From Candidatus Sodalis pierantonius str. SOPE (GTDB taxonomy: Bacteria; Pseudomonadota; Gammaproteobacteria; Enterobacterales; Enterobacteriaceae), in the NCBI RefSeq assembly GCF_000517405.1, contig NZ_CP006568.1, positions 2,604,001 to 2,668,000 on the forward strand: a stretch of DNA of 64,000 nucleotides, in the 5' to 3' direction. Below, one piece after another: positions 1 to 9,807 of this stretch. The notes below the pieces were generated by a model. The model ran no database searches. It had not been told where the DNA came from and saw nothing but the letters and a program-made list of their open reading frames with translations. Position 1 is the stretch's first letter; every line of letters starts with the position of its first letter. The position numbers and the translations under genes were made by a program.

Positions 1-61
1 AAGAACGTGGCCAGATTGGCCCAGTTTGCCTGCCAGCTTCGACTTATTTGCGGGTAGCGGA

Positions 62-1116
62 GGCTTTGTTGAATAAATCGAACTTTTAGGTGACTGGCGG
101 CTCTGATCACTACATTCGTTTCAACATCAGGTCCCCATGGCAAAGCAAAAGTTTAAAATCACCAACTGGCCCGCATATAACAATGCGCTCAGGCAGCGGG
201 GGGACCTGACAGTATGGCTTGATGAGTCAGCCATTGCTGCATGGACTGAGAGTACACCACCTGAACATCGTGGCCGGCCGCTTCACTACACCGATATGGC
301 CATTACCACGGTTCTGATGATAAAGCGCGTGTTTAACCTTTCGCTCCGGGCGTTACAGGGTTTCGTTGACTCGATTTTTAAACTGATGGGGCTGTCGCTG
401 CGCTGCCCAGATTACTCTCTGGTCAGCCGGCGAGCAAAAACCGTCGACATCAGCATAAAAACGCCAACCCGCGGCGAAATCTCACACCTGGTCATCGATG
501 GCACCGGCCTGAAAATCTTCGGCGAAGGCGAATGGAAAGTCAGGCAGCATGGGGCTGAGAGGCGCAGAGTATGGCGCAAGCTTCATCTGGCAGTAGATAG
601 CGCGACACATGAAATTATCTGTGCCGATTTATCGCTAAGCGGTACGACAGATGCGCAGGCGCTGCCCGGGCTGATTAACCAAACCCACCGGAAAATCAGG
701 GAAGCGTCGGCTGACAGTGCTTACGATACGCGTTACTGTCATGATGCTCTGCTGAGGAAAAAAATAAAGCCGCTTATCCCACCGCGAAGTGGTGCGCAAT
801 ATTGGCCAGCTCGATACCATGAGCGTAACCATGCGGTGGCAAATCAGCATCTGAGCGGCAATAACGATACCTGGAAAAAGAAAGTAGGTTATCACCGGCG
901 TTCACTGGCTGAAACGGCCATGTTCCGGTTTAAAATACTTCTGGGTGGTCATCTGAGTCTGCATGACTATGACGCGCAGGTAGGTGAGGCTATGGCAATG
1001 GTCAAAGCGCTTAACCGGATCACGTTGTTAGGAATGCCAAACAGCGTCCGCATCATGTAACAATCGCCCTGATAGGGAGGAAGTCGTCACAAATTTCGGA
1101 TTTATTCAACAAAGCG
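62..1116 (+). mobile_element. IS5-family (IS903 group) element, complete copy 1
   Basis: This 1055-bp element has terminal inverted repeats GGCTTTGTTGAATAAATC at the left and GATTTATTCAACAAAGCG at the right, which differ at the outermost base. It is flanked by a perfect 9-bp target duplication GGTAGCGGA (53-61 and 1117-1125), typical of the IS903 group. It lies inside an IS256 copy, so it arrived after that copy. The transposase is intact and the element looks recently active. Confidence 0.96.
137..1060 (+). CDS. IS5-family (IS903 group) transposase
   Basis: This 307-residue DDE transposase matches the usual IS903 transposase length. The catalytic acids can be placed at VIDGTGLK (D near 121), ADSAYDTRY (D near 193) and SLAETAMFRFK (E near 260). 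Start ATG 137 lies about 75 bp inside the left end. It binds the element's inverted repeats and carries out cut-and-paste transposition. The sequence is almost identical to the copies at 3447 and 6912, which suggests recent spread. Confidence 0.95.
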   Translation: MAKQKFKITNWPAYNNALRQRGDLTVWLDESAIAAWTESTPPEHRGRPLHYTDMAITTVLMIKRVFNLSLRALQGFVDSIFKLMGLSLRCPDYSLVSRRAKTVDISIKTPTRGEISHLVIDGTGLKIFGEGEWKVRQHGAERRRVWRKLHLAVDSATHEIICADLSLSGTTDAQALPGLINQTHRKIREASADSAYDTRYCHDALLRKKIKPLIPPRSGAQYWPARYHERNHAVANQHLSGNNDTWKKKVGYHRRSLAETAMFRFKILLGGHLSLHDYDAQVGEAMAMVKALNRITLLGMPNSVRIM

Positions 1117-2100
1117 GGTAGCGGATGTCCCAGGCACTGGAGAACGCTTCCAGCGCCTGCAAGCCGGCTTCTTCCGAGGGGCCTGATAGATAGCTTTCAG
1201 GTCGCGGGTGACGGCCTTGTAGTCCTTCCAGGAGACGAACCGCAGGCTGTTGCGCACCATATGCACGATACACAGCTGGAGCCGCGCCTCCGGATACACC
1301 GCGTTAATAGCGTCAGGGAAACCTTTCAGCCCGTCTACGCAGGCGATAAGGATATCGTTCAGGCCGCGGTTTTTCAGCTCTGTCAGCACGTTCAGCCAGA
1401 ACTTTGCGCCTTCATTTTCGGCCAGCCACATACCTAGCAACTCTTTCTGGCCTTCGATGTTGATGCCCAGCGCCAGGAACACAGATTTGTTGATGATGCG
1501 GCTGTCCTGCCGGACTTTTAGAACGATACAGTCAAGATAAACAATGGGATAGACTGCATCCAGAGGCCGGTTTTGCCATTCGACAACCTGCTCCATGACC
1601 GCATCGGTGACCTTTGAGACCAGCGCCGGCGAGACATCGGCGTCATACAGCTCTTTGAACGCGGCGGCGATCTCGCGGGTGGTCATCCCTTTGGCGTACA
1701 ACGATAAAATCTGGTTATCCATCCCGGTAATCCGGGTCTGGTTCTTCTTCACCAGTTGCGGTTCAAAGGAACCGTCACGATCGCGCGGAGTACGCAGCGC
1801 CAGCGGGCCATCGCCAGTGGTAACGGTTTTTGTGGAATAGCCGTTGCGGGCGTTGATCCCCGGTTTAGGCTGATTTTTATCGTAGCCGAGGTGATGGGTC
1901 ATTTCGGCATTGAGAGCTGCTTCGACGCTAATTTTTTTCAGCCGCCGATCGAAGTGACTGAGATCTTCAGGGGTTTTGAGATTTTTGGCCAGTTCGTTAG
2001 CCAGAGCCTGCAACTGTTTTTCGTCCATAAATTAACCTGTTTTTGATGTTGGATTGAACATATCAAAATCAGGCAAATACACAAATTTCTAAACAGGCTC

Positions 2101-2318
2101 TGCGTTTTGCCCACGGTGATATAATCCGCCTGCCCCTGTTTTAATAACTGCTCACAGAACGGATGGTGTTCAATACGGATAACGAGTTTGCAATTATGCA
2201 ATATCACGCTTTTTACACTCACGCCTCTTATCGTCAAATAATGAATAACGGCTCCTGCCTGCGTCATCGCGGCGATAAGATGAGTGTTGGTCGATGCCGC
2301 TTTATGATGGACTGACAT
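2101..2318 (-). pseudogene. small conserved ORF downstream of MuB-like gene, 3'-truncated
   Basis: The ORF starts at ATG 2318, 12 bp after the B-like gene and behind a strong GAGGAAAG ribosome site. About 73 residues remain before IS256 sequence begins at 2100. The second Mu-like element carries the same ORF at 39690, also cut by an IS. I do not recognise the family. Its position right after B is where Mu carries small early genes, so an accessory early function is possible but unproven. Confidence 0.6.
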
Positions 2319-2329
2319 ACTTTCCTCCT

Positions 2330-3259
2330 TCAATGAATTAGCATTTCTGCATAACGGTCGATTAACGTCACAGAAATCCCCTGATTGCCAATAGCGCTTG
2401 TCCGGGCCACTCCGCGCGCCAGTTTAAACAAGCGGCGATAATTGCCCCGTGAATGTTTGCGAAAGGCGGCGGCAATCTCCGGCGCAAGCGGCTCCCTCGA
2501 GTCCTCACCGTTCGATAACAGGCTGCCCAGAATGGCGCTGAAATCCTTAGCTTCACTTTCTTTCTTACGAGATTCCAGGTCTAACGCCATACCCACCCGG
2601 CTATAGAGCTGGGCGTATTCCCCGCGAGAGCCTTTCAGGTTAAGCAGCAAACGCGGCATCCCCGCCAATACAATGGCCACCCCGGAACGGTCGTGAATAC
2701 GCCGCAGGACCTCAAGCGCCCGGTAGGGCAGCAGCTCAGCCTCATCAACCAGTACCAGCCAGTGCTTGTCGCGCAGCCCCTGTACGCACTCCTCGACCAG
2801 CTCATGAATATTGCCAGTTTTTCGCAGACCCAGCCGGGCGCACAGCGCCTGCAATAACACCTTGGCGGTATAGCCGGGGTCGGCTTCAATCAAGATGACG
2901 CCTTTATTGGCGCTGTTGGCGCGCACATACTCCTTCAGCACCATGCTTTTTCCCATGCCTGCCGGGCCGTATATCACGCCGATATCGCCGAAGTCGTGCG
3001 TGGCACTAATCAGGTCCAGCACCACCCTCGCCAGATGGGTCGGCACAAAATGTACCTTGATGTCCCGCCGGTGGGCGCGCTCTGTCTCGCGGTCAAGAAA
3101 ATCCCGTAACGTGCCCTCGACGTTATCAATATTGCCGTTGTAAACCCCCTTTAAATATTGTGAAATGGTGGCGCCGCTTAATCCGGTTTTATCGGCTACC
3201 TTGCGCTAGGTGTAGCCTGACCGTTCCATCAGCTGGAAAATACGTTCTCGCGTTGTCAT
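2330..3259 (-). pseudogene. MuB-like transposition ATPase (target-binding protein), nonsense mutation
   Basis: This AAA+ ATPase of the MuB type has an N-terminal helix-turn-helix region, Walker A GPAGMGKS and Walker B WLVLVDEAELL. MuB proteins bind target DNA and activate the A transposase. From ATG 3259, codon 18 is TAG (3206-3208) where the second element has CAG (Gln). Translation could restart at an internal ATG (3046) but would lack the first ~70 residues including the HTH. It follows the A-like gene by 11 bp, as in a single early operon. Confidence 0.85.
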
Positions 3260-3370
3260 ACAATATATCCTTAGCGGTTATTACCGACCTGCTTGATATC
3301 GTGCTCATATTCGAATTCAAATAAATACACCTTCTCTTTTTCAGGTTCCGCTGCCTTGGGTACCAGCAGG

Positions 3371-4426
3371 GGCTTTGTTGAATAAATCGAACTTTTAGGT
3401 TGACTGGCAGCTCTGATCACTACATTCGTTTCAACATCAGGTCCCCATGGCAAAGCAAAAGTTTAAAATCACCAATTGGCCCGCATACAACAATGCGCTC
3501 AGGCAGCGGGGGGACCTGACAGTATGGCTTGATGAGTCTGCCATTGCTGCATGGACTGAGAGTACACCACCTGAACATCGTGGCCGGCCGCTTCACTACA
3601 CCGATATGGCCATTACCACGGTTCTGATGATAAAGCGCGTGTTTAACCTTTCGCTCCGGGCGTTACAGGGTTTCGTTGACGCGATTTTTAAACTGATGGG
3701 GCTGTCGCTGCGCTGCCCAGATTACTCTCTGGTCAGCCGACGAGCAAAAACCGTCGACATCAGCATAAAAACGCCAACCCGCGGCGAAATCTCACACCTG
3801 GTCATCGATGGCACCGGCCTGAAAGTCTTCGGCGAAGGCGAATGGAAAGTCAGGCAGCATGGGGCTGAGAGGCGCAGAGTATGGCGCAAGCTTCATCTGG
3901 CAGTAGATAGCGCGACACATGAAATTATCTGTGCCGATTTATCGCTAAGTGGTACGACAGATGCGCAGGCGCTGCCCGGGCTGATTAACCAAACCCACCG
4001 GAAAATCAGGGAAGCGTCGGCTGACAGTGCTTACGATACGCGTTACTGTCATGATGCTCTGCTGAGGAAAAAAATAAAGCCGCTTATCCCACCGCGAAGT
4101 GGTGCGCAATATTGGCCAGCTCGATACCATGAGCGTAACCATGCGGTGGCAAATCAGCATCTGAGCGGCAATAACGATACCTGGAAAAAGAAAGTAGGTT
4201 ATCACCGGCGTTCACTGGCTGAAACGGCCATGTTCCGGTTTAAAACACTTTTGGGTGGTCATCTGAGTCTGCATGACTATGACGCGCAGGTAGGTGAGGC
4301 TATGGCAATGGTCAAAGCGCTTAACCGGATCACGTTGTTAGGAATGCCAAACAGCGTCCGCATCATGTAACAATCGCCCTGATAGGGAGGAAGTCGTCAC
4401 AAATTTCGGATTTATTCAACAAAGCG
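3371..4426 (+). mobile_element. IS5-family (IS903 group) element, complete copy 2
   Basis: This 1056-bp element lies between perfect 9-bp duplications ACCAGCAGG (3362-3370 and 4427-4435). It has the same inverted repeats as copy 1 and one extra base in the left leader (TTTTAGGTTGAC). It is inserted in the 3' part of the MuA-like gene. Confidence 0.96.
3447..4370 (+). CDS. IS5-family (IS903 group) transposase
   Basis: This is an intact 307-residue DDE transposase with only a few substitutions relative to the copy at 137 (for example Ser to Ala near residue 79 and Ile to Val near 127). All three catalytic motifs are present and the start context is identical. The element has intact ends, so this copy could be functional. 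Confidence 0.95.
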   Translation: MAKQKFKITNWPAYNNALRQRGDLTVWLDESAIAAWTESTPPEHRGRPLHYTDMAITTVLMIKRVFNLSLRALQGFVDAIFKLMGLSLRCPDYSLVSRRAKTVDISIKTPTRGEISHLVIDGTGLKVFGEGEWKVRQHGAERRRVWRKLHLAVDSATHEIICADLSLSGTTDAQALPGLINQTHRKIREASADSAYDTRYCHDALLRKKIKPLIPPRSGAQYWPARYHERNHAVANQHLSGNNDTWKKKVGYHRRSLAETAMFRFKTLLGGHLSLHDYDAQVGEAMAMVKALNRITLLGMPNSVRIM

Positions 4427-6380
4427 ACCAGCAGGCTGTAATCGTTCTCCCTGGGCGCGTCAATCACCGGGCGTAATTCGTCTTTCGCATCCTGAATTTT
4501 ATTTTCAGCCAGTTTAATGAGACGTTTAGCGCGCGCTTCCAGGGCTTTTTCCACTCTGGAGACCGGCACCGGCGAAGCGGTATTGCCATTCCAGAGCGCG
4601 GTGCAGAGATAAGCACCGTCCATCTGGCGAATAATCACCTCGTTCGGATTATGGATATCGTAGGCCACCCGCACCGTCTGGCGGTCTACCTCAATCAGCT
4701 CCCGGGCAAAATACTGGTTATTCAGCAGTTCAACCCAGCCGCGCTGGGCCACGCGTTTCTCTTCCGGCATAAACATCTCGCGCAACTCGCCCGGTGTCAG
4801 GTATTCAATGTTGTCTCCTTCCTCGGTCAGCAGGGCCTTGCGGTAAGCAGCCGGCGTCATCGACTTGCCGTTGACCTTGGGCAGCGCGCTGTGCTCGTGG
4901 CTGTGGTTATAGCGCTGCACCTCCTCCTCGATGGCGTCTATCAATTGCCGCCAGCTGGGCAATATCGCCAGCGTTTTCTGCTGGACAGGGTTCAGCTCTT
5001 TCCCCTGACGCAGGGCATTCGACAGACTCAGCAGCTTTTGCCCCTGCACCCGCGTCCCGTTGGGGTCAGCGCTTAACCCGTTATAGGTCTGAAAGCGCAG
5101 GGCCAGCCGGCGTGGGAGAACGCCGTTAAGTCGCTCGATAATGCCCCGCGCCTGCGGGTTACCGGGGATACCGGTAATATGCTCAATGCCCAGCCGGGGG
5201 AAAATCCCGGTGATATCCGCATCCAGCATCTTGTTGGTCTCACCACCACCGTTATCGGAGTAGGAAAACAGCGGTTTGCCGTGGTGCTGGATAGCATAAC
5301 GCCACGCATCGGCCACCGCGATGGCGTTTTCCGCCAGAGACAGGCTCCAGCCCACCAGATAGCGGGTGCGCCCGTCGAGCACCAGGGTCAGCTCCGGGGT
5401 AAAGGGCCGCCCGTGTATCGGATGCGCCACTTTCATGTTCAGCGATTTGCCGTCAGCTATCCAGCAGCCGTTCACCGGCATCTGTGCCCAATCCCGCTGC
5501 TGGTAAACCTGATACGCCTTAAGCGCCGAACCGGTGACCCGTCCCTTGACCCGTCGGTGAGGTGCCACCCGCTTGACCATGCGATTGACCTTGTCGTAGG
5601 TCGGCAGGGCCGCCAGCATGGCAGGCTGATCATGGTATTTGCCCTGCCAGTCGGCCTGAAACGCGCGGTAGGCTTCCAGCACCGTCGGGCCACAGGGCCG
5701 GGCATAATGCGGCCAGAAGAGCGTATAGAACCACGTCATGTCCTCGGGACGCTGCTTCTTCGGCTGACCCGGAGCCAGTATCGCCAGACGCTCCTGGGGT
5801 CGCTCTGCGCTGAGATAGAGACTCACCCATTCCTGCAGGCTGCTTTTGCCCACCCCTTGCCGGGTGCGGCCCTTTTTGGCGTTGGCCAGCGTGGCGGCGC
5901 GCTGCAGGGCCTCGGGCAATGTACCGACCTTTGACTCCTCGACGATAAAGGTCACCGCCGCAATGCGGGTCATGCCGGCCTGCTGTAACCGGATCACTTC
6001 CTGTGCCAGCATCATGCGCGCATCGGCAATCTGCTTTTGGTGATCGTTGAGGGCCTGCACTTTGCGCTCGAGCAGGGCAGGACATTGGCGCATGATCGCC
6101 AGCTCATCGCGTGACTTGATGGCGCAGCCACGCTTGACCGACTCATCAACCGGCTGGGCCGGGGCTTGCGCAATCAAAGATTTATAGTGCCGATGTTTGA
6201 TGATCTCGCGTGTTTGTTCCGGCAAACAATCGATGTGATACTCGAAAGCCTTGGTACCCGGACGCTTACGGACTAAATCTGGAGAGTCAAGCAATAATCT
6301 GCGCAATGCTTTTTTTAGTCCTGGGGCTGTTCCTGGTAATCCGAGAATCCCTATTAATTCCTTGATACTTATAAACATAA

Positions 6381-6638
6381 TCAAGAAACCTTGCGAATGT
6401 AGCTGTTATTTCTAGCTTCGTACCTGCTTGGCCAGATAGTTTCTGGAGAGACACCAAGAGCGTTAGCAACCAATAGTTCATATTTACGGCAAGGTCTTGT
6501 TAAAACACTTTTAACAACGTCTTGCTTGACCCCGGCTTTAACGTCCAAGGCTCGAAAAGTTATCCCACGTTTGTGAAGTTCAGCTTTTATGATCTCTCTG
6601 TGCCAATCAGTATTAACAACTTCATTTTGACTCGTCAT
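6381..6638 (-). CDS. ner: Ner-like HTH regulator of Mu-like element 1
   Basis: This 85-residue protein resembles Mu Ner (75 residues), a lambda-Cro-like repressor that turns down early and repressor transcription. Visible features are the opening DWHREIIKAELHKRGITF, a central helix-turn-helix and a terminal IWPSRY motif. It is divergent from the repressor and lies directly upstream of the A-like gene. It is clearly of the same family as the Ner of element 2 (36450) but only moderately similar in the DNA-reading helix, so it probably reads different operators. Confidence 0.82.
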   Translation of the reverse strand: MTSQNEVVNTDWHREIIKAELHKRGITFRALDVKAGVKQDVVKSVLTRPCRKYELLVANALGVSPETIWPSRYEARNNSYIRKVS

Positions 6639-6816
6639 TGGATTACCCTAAAAAGTCATCCGCCCGGAACATCCGAGCGGTGTATCTCTTCAAGCAAAGA
6701 TTATAATCCAAAAGAAATCATGAAAAGCTATTTTGGTTTTTATTGGATTACTTTACTGGTTTCCTTGTCAGGATTAAAAATGCTTTTTAATCAATGTATT
6801 ACAGGAAAAGTAACCA
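6639..6816. promoter_or_regulatory. divergent repressor/ner control region of element 1
   Basis: This AT-rich stretch separates the repressor (plus) from ner (minus), where Mu carries its operators and early promoter. On the minus strand the ner leader reads TTTTTAGGGTAATC just before the ATG. Element 2 has the same leader (36431-36445), although the rest of the region shows no obvious similarity. No individual operator can be assigned by eye. Confidence 0.5.
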
Positions 6817-6855
6817 ATGATGACAAAAAATACCGAAGTTTTTTTAGTGACCCTA

Positions 6856-7910
6856 CGCTTTGTTGAATAAATCCGAAATTTGTGACGACTTCCTCCCTAT
6901 CAGGGCGATTGTTACATGATGCGGACGCTGTTTGGCATTCCTAACAGTGTGATCCGGTTAAGTGCTTTAACCATTGCCATTGCCTCACCTACCTGCGCGT
7001 CATAGTCATGCAGACTCAGATGACCACCCAGAAGTGTTTTAAACCGGAACATGGCCGTTTCAGCCAGTGAACGCCGGTGATAACCTACTTTCTTTTTCCA
7101 GGTATCGTTATTGCCGCTCAGATGCTGATTTGCCACCGCATGGTTACGCTCATAGTATCGAGCTGGCCAATATTGCGCACCACTTCGCGGTGGGATAAGC
7201 GGCTTTATTTTTTTCCTCAGCAGAGCATCATGACAGTAACGCGTATCGTAAGCACTGTCAGCCGACGCTTCCCTGATTTTCCGGTGGGTTTGGTTAATCA
7301 GCCCGGGCAGCGCCTGCGCATCTGTCGTACCGCTTAGCGATAAATCGGCACAGATAATTTCATGTGTCACGCTATCTACTGCCAGATGAAGCTTGCGCCA
7401 TACTCTGCGCCTCTCAGCCCCATGCTGCCTGACTTTCCATGCGCCTTCGCCGAAGACTTTCAGGCCGGTGCCATCGATGACCAGGTGTGAGATTTCGCCG
7501 CGGGTTGGCGTTTTTATGCTGATGTCGACGGTTTTTGCTCGCCGGCTGACCAGAGAGTAATCTGGGCAGCGCAGCGACAGCCCCATCAGTTTAAAAATTG
7601 AGTCAACGAAACCCTGTAACGCCCGGAGCGAAAGGTTAAACACGCGCTTTATCATCAGAACCGTGGTAATGGCCATATCGGTGTAGTGAAGCGGCCGGCC
7701 ACGATGTTCAGGTGGTGTACTCTCAGTCCATGCAGCAATGGCTGACTCATCAAGCCATACTGTCAGGTCCCCCCGCTGCCTGAGCGCATTGTTGTATGCG
7801 GGCCAGTTGGTAATTTTAAACTTTTGCTTTGCCATGGGGACCTGATGTTGAAACGAATGTAGTGATCAGAGCCGCCAGTCACCTAAAAGTTCGATTTATT
7901 CAACAAAGCC
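6856..7910 (-). mobile_element. IS5-family (IS903 group) element, complete copy 3
   Basis: This 1055-bp element is in reverse orientation with perfect 9-bp duplications GTGACCCTA (6847-6855 and 7911-7919). It interrupts the beginning of the element 1 repressor gene. Confidence 0.96.
6912..7835 (-). CDS. IS5-family (IS903 group) transposase
   Basis: This intact 307-residue DDE transposase differs from its sister copies by a handful of residues (for example GEGAWKVRQ where others have GEGEWKVRQ). The catalytic motifs are preserved, the start is ATG 7835, and both inverted repeats are present. Confidence 0.95.
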   Translation of the reverse strand: MAKQKFKITNWPAYNNALRQRGDLTVWLDESAIAAWTESTPPEHRGRPLHYTDMAITTVLMIKRVFNLSLRALQGFVDSIFKLMGLSLRCPDYSLVSRRAKTVDISIKTPTRGEISHLVIDGTGLKVFGEGAWKVRQHGAERRRVWRKLHLAVDSVTHEIICADLSLSGTTDAQALPGLINQTHRKIREASADSAYDTRYCHDALLRKKIKPLIPPRSGAQYWPARYYERNHAVANQHLSGNNDTWKKKVGYHRRSLAETAMFRFKTLLGGHLSLHDYDAQVGEAMAMVKALNRITLLGMPNSVRIM

Positions 7911-8484
7911 GTGACCCTACAAAAGAAACCATAAAAGATCGTCTTCTAGCACTTGTCGCTGGAAGGCCGCGTCGAAGCGTTGCGGCTAAATGGGGGTTGA
8001 AGTATGCAACGCTAAGTAACTATCTGACGGGAAAAGGCTCGATACCTAGACGGGATAAGTTAGAACTCATAGCCAAAGCGGAAGGGATTGATATTGAATG
8101 GATTATTAATGGAGGGAAAGTGGTTAGTAAAGAATCCAATAGTGGTGATCGTGATTTGCACTTTTCACCGCAGACTCTCAAATTGGCTGAGTTCTTTGAA
8201 GCGCTAAATGATACGGAGCGTTCAGCTTTGATCAACCTGTTAACTAGGAAAGGTGTTGAGACGGTCCTTTACCTCCTTGATGATGACAACCTTAAGCTCT
8301 TACAACTTGATTATGTAATTAAAGAAAAAGTCTTAGGCAGGACGTCCTCCCAAACGCAATCGGAGGCTATCTTGAACGATGAGAAAGCTAGAGAGTGTGG
8401 TCTTGATAGCAAAAATGAGGCAGGAGAAGAAATCCTAACAAACTATAGCAAAAGAGCCGTTTAAGTTTAAATATATAAAATATT

Positions 8485-9799
8485 GAGCCTGTTTAGAAAT
8501 TTGTGTATTTGCCTGATTTTGATATGTTCAATCCAACATCAAAAACAGGTTAATTTATGGACGAAAAACAGTTGCAGGCTCTGGCTAACGAACTGGCCAA
8601 AAATCTCAAAACCCCTGAAGATCTCAGTCACTTCGATCGGCGGCTGAAAAAAATTAGCGTCGAAGCAGCTCTCAATGCCGAAATGACCCATCACCTCGGC
8701 TACGATAAAAATCAGCCTAAACCGGGGACCAACGCCCGCAACGGCTATTCCACAAAAACCGTTACCACTGGCGATGGCCCGCTGGCGCTGCGTACTCCGC
8801 GCGATCGTGACGGTTCCTTTGAACCGCAACTGGTGAAGAAGAACCAGACCCGGATTACCGGGATGGATAACCAGATTTTATCGTTGTACGCCAAAGGGAT
8901 GACCACCCGCGAGATCGCCGCCGCGTTCAAAGAGCTGTATGACGCCGATGTCTCGCCGGCGCTGGTCTCAAAGGTCACCGATGCGGTCATGGAGCAGGTT
9001 GTCGAATGGCAAAACCGGCCTCTGGATGCAGTCTATCCCATTGTTTATCTTGACTGTATCGTTCTAAAAGTCCGGCAGGACAGCCGCATCATCAACAAAT
9101 CTGTGTTCCTGGCGCTGGGCATCAACATCGAAGGCCAGAAAGAGTTGCTAGGTATGTGGCTGGCCGAAAATGAAGGCGCAAAGTTCTGGCTGAACGTGCT
9201 GACAGAGCTGAAAAACCGCGGCCTGAACGATATCCTTATCGCCTGCGTAGACGGGCTGAAAGGTTTCCCTGACGCTATTAACGCGGTGTATCCGGAGGCG
9301 CGGCTCCAGCTGTGTATCGTACATATGGTGCGCAACAGCCTGCGGTTCGTCTCCTGGAAGGACTACAAGGCCGTCACCCGCGACCTGAAAGCTATCTATC
9401 AGGCCCCTACGGAAGAAGCCGGCTTGCAGGCGCTGGAAGCGTTCTCCAGTGCCTGGGACATCCGCTACCCGCAAATAAGTCGAAGCTGGCAGGCAAACTG
9501 GGCCAATCTGGCCACGTTCTTTGCCTACCCAACGGACATCCGCAAGGTGATCTACACGACCAACGCCATCGAGTCGTTAAACAGCGTGATCCGGCATGCC
9601 ATCAAAAAGCGCAAGGTGTTCCCGACCGACGACGCAGTGAAAAAGGTGGTGTGGCTGGCGATACAGGCGGCCTCACAGAAATGGACAATGCCTTTGAGGG
9701 ACTGGCGCATGGCAATGAGCCGCTTTATTATCGAGTTCGGTGACCGCCTGGACGGTCACTTCTGAGAAAAGGCATTTACACAGAATCGTGTACAGGGTC
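8485..9799 (+). mobile_element. IS256-family element, complete copy
   Basis: This 1315-bp element begins GAGCCTGTTTAGAAATTTG and ends CAGAATCGTGTACAGGGTC; the ends are imperfect inverted repeats. It is flanked by an 8-bp duplication AAAATATT (8477-8484 and 9800-9807), the length expected for IS256. It is inserted just past the stop codon of the element 1 repressor. Confidence 0.96.
8557..9765 (+). CDS. IS256-family transposase
   Basis: This intact 402-residue Mutator-type transposase has its likely catalytic acids at PIVYLDCIVLK (D near 167), IACVDGLKGFPDAI (D near 233) and TNAIESLNSVIRHA (E near 341). IS256 enzymes move by a circular double-stranded intermediate. Start ATG 8557 lies 72 bp inside the left end after a GGTTAATTT leader. 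Together with the copy at 59108 it is one of two fully open copies here. Confidence 0.95.
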   Translation: MDEKQLQALANELAKNLKTPEDLSHFDRRLKKISVEAALNAEMTHHLGYDKNQPKPGTNARNGYSTKTVTTGDGPLALRTPRDRDGSFEPQLVKKNQTRITGMDNQILSLYAKGMTTREIAAAFKELYDADVSPALVSKVTDAVMEQVVEWQNRPLDAVYPIVYLDCIVLKVRQDSRIINKSVFLALGINIEGQKELLGMWLAENEGAKFWLNVLTELKNRGLNDILIACVDGLKGFPDAINAVYPEARLQLCIVHMVRNSLRFVSWKDYKAVTRDLKAIYQAPTEEAGLQALEAFSSAWDIRYPQISRSWQANWANLATFFAYPTDIRKVIYTTNAIESLNSVIRHAIKKRKVFPTDDAVKKVVWLAIQAASQKWTMPLRDWRMAMSRFIIEFGDRLDGHF

Positions 9800-9807
9800 A
9801 AAATATT

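Larger units (their letters stand above)
1..2028 (-). pseudogene. IS256-family transposase, interrupted and frameshifted
   Basis: This is a Mutator/IS256-type DDE transposase starting at ATG 2028, the same protein as the intact 402-residue copies at 8557 and 59108. Two lesions disable it. One T is missing near 1176 (CTTCCGAGGGG, where intact copies read CTTCCGTAGGGG), which shifts the frame after about residue 285. An IS5-type element is inserted further downstream in the gene. The C-terminal codons lie outside the window. Confidence 0.92.
1..2100 (-). mobile_element. IS256-family element, partial at the window edge, interrupted by IS5-type element
   Basis: The element reads on the minus strand. 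Its transposase-start end is at 2100 (terminus GAGCCTGTTTAGAAATTTG on the minus strand); the other end lies before base 1. Complete copies in this window are 1315 bp (for example 8485-9799), so about 280 bp are missing off the left edge. An IS5/IS903-type element sits inside it (62-1116) and duplicates the 9-bp IS256 sequence GGTAGCGGA at 53-61 and 1117-1125. Just beyond 2100 the sequence is Mu-like element DNA, so this IS256 cuts the distal end of that element. Confidence 0.93.
3271..6378 (-). pseudogene. MuA-like DDE transposase, interrupted by IS5-type element
   Basis: This is a Mu A-type transposase of about 680 residues. The catalytic core shows WIADGKSLNM (D near 307), YSDNGGGE (D near 374) and GIIERLNG (E near 413). 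Start ATG 6378 follows the ner stop by 2 bp. An IS5-type element (3371-4426, duplication ACCAGCAGG) interrupts the last ~60 codons; removing it and one duplication restores a clean frame to the stop at 3271. The long reading frame therefore ends artificially inside the IS. Residues 1-32 differ strongly from the second element's transposase, while the rest is nearly identical. Confidence 0.9.
6817..8464 (+). pseudogene. Mu-like element repressor, frameshifted and interrupted by IS5-type element
   Basis: With the IS5 copy at 6856-7910 removed, a repressor-like protein of about 197 residues is read. It has an N-terminal helix-turn-helix (RSVAAKWGLKYATLSNYL) and a C-terminal region similar in plan to the element 2 repressor. 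Starts are ATG 6817 or 6820 behind AGGAAAAG. The N-terminus is also out of frame: a run of seven T at 6839-6845 needs an eighth T to join MMTKNTEVF to SDPTKETIKDRL. Both lesions remove immunity function. Confidence 0.78.

Noticed and set aside
1250..1840. Repeated small frames of 81, 86, 96 and 108 codons found at every IS256 and IS5 copy
   Set aside because: They are antisense shadows that recur only because the transposase genes recur; no start signals of their own.
4363..6384. A seemingly complete 673-residue MuA-like transposase
   Set aside because: Its last ~25 residues are read from the inserted IS5 element; the true C-terminus lies beyond it at 3271-3361.
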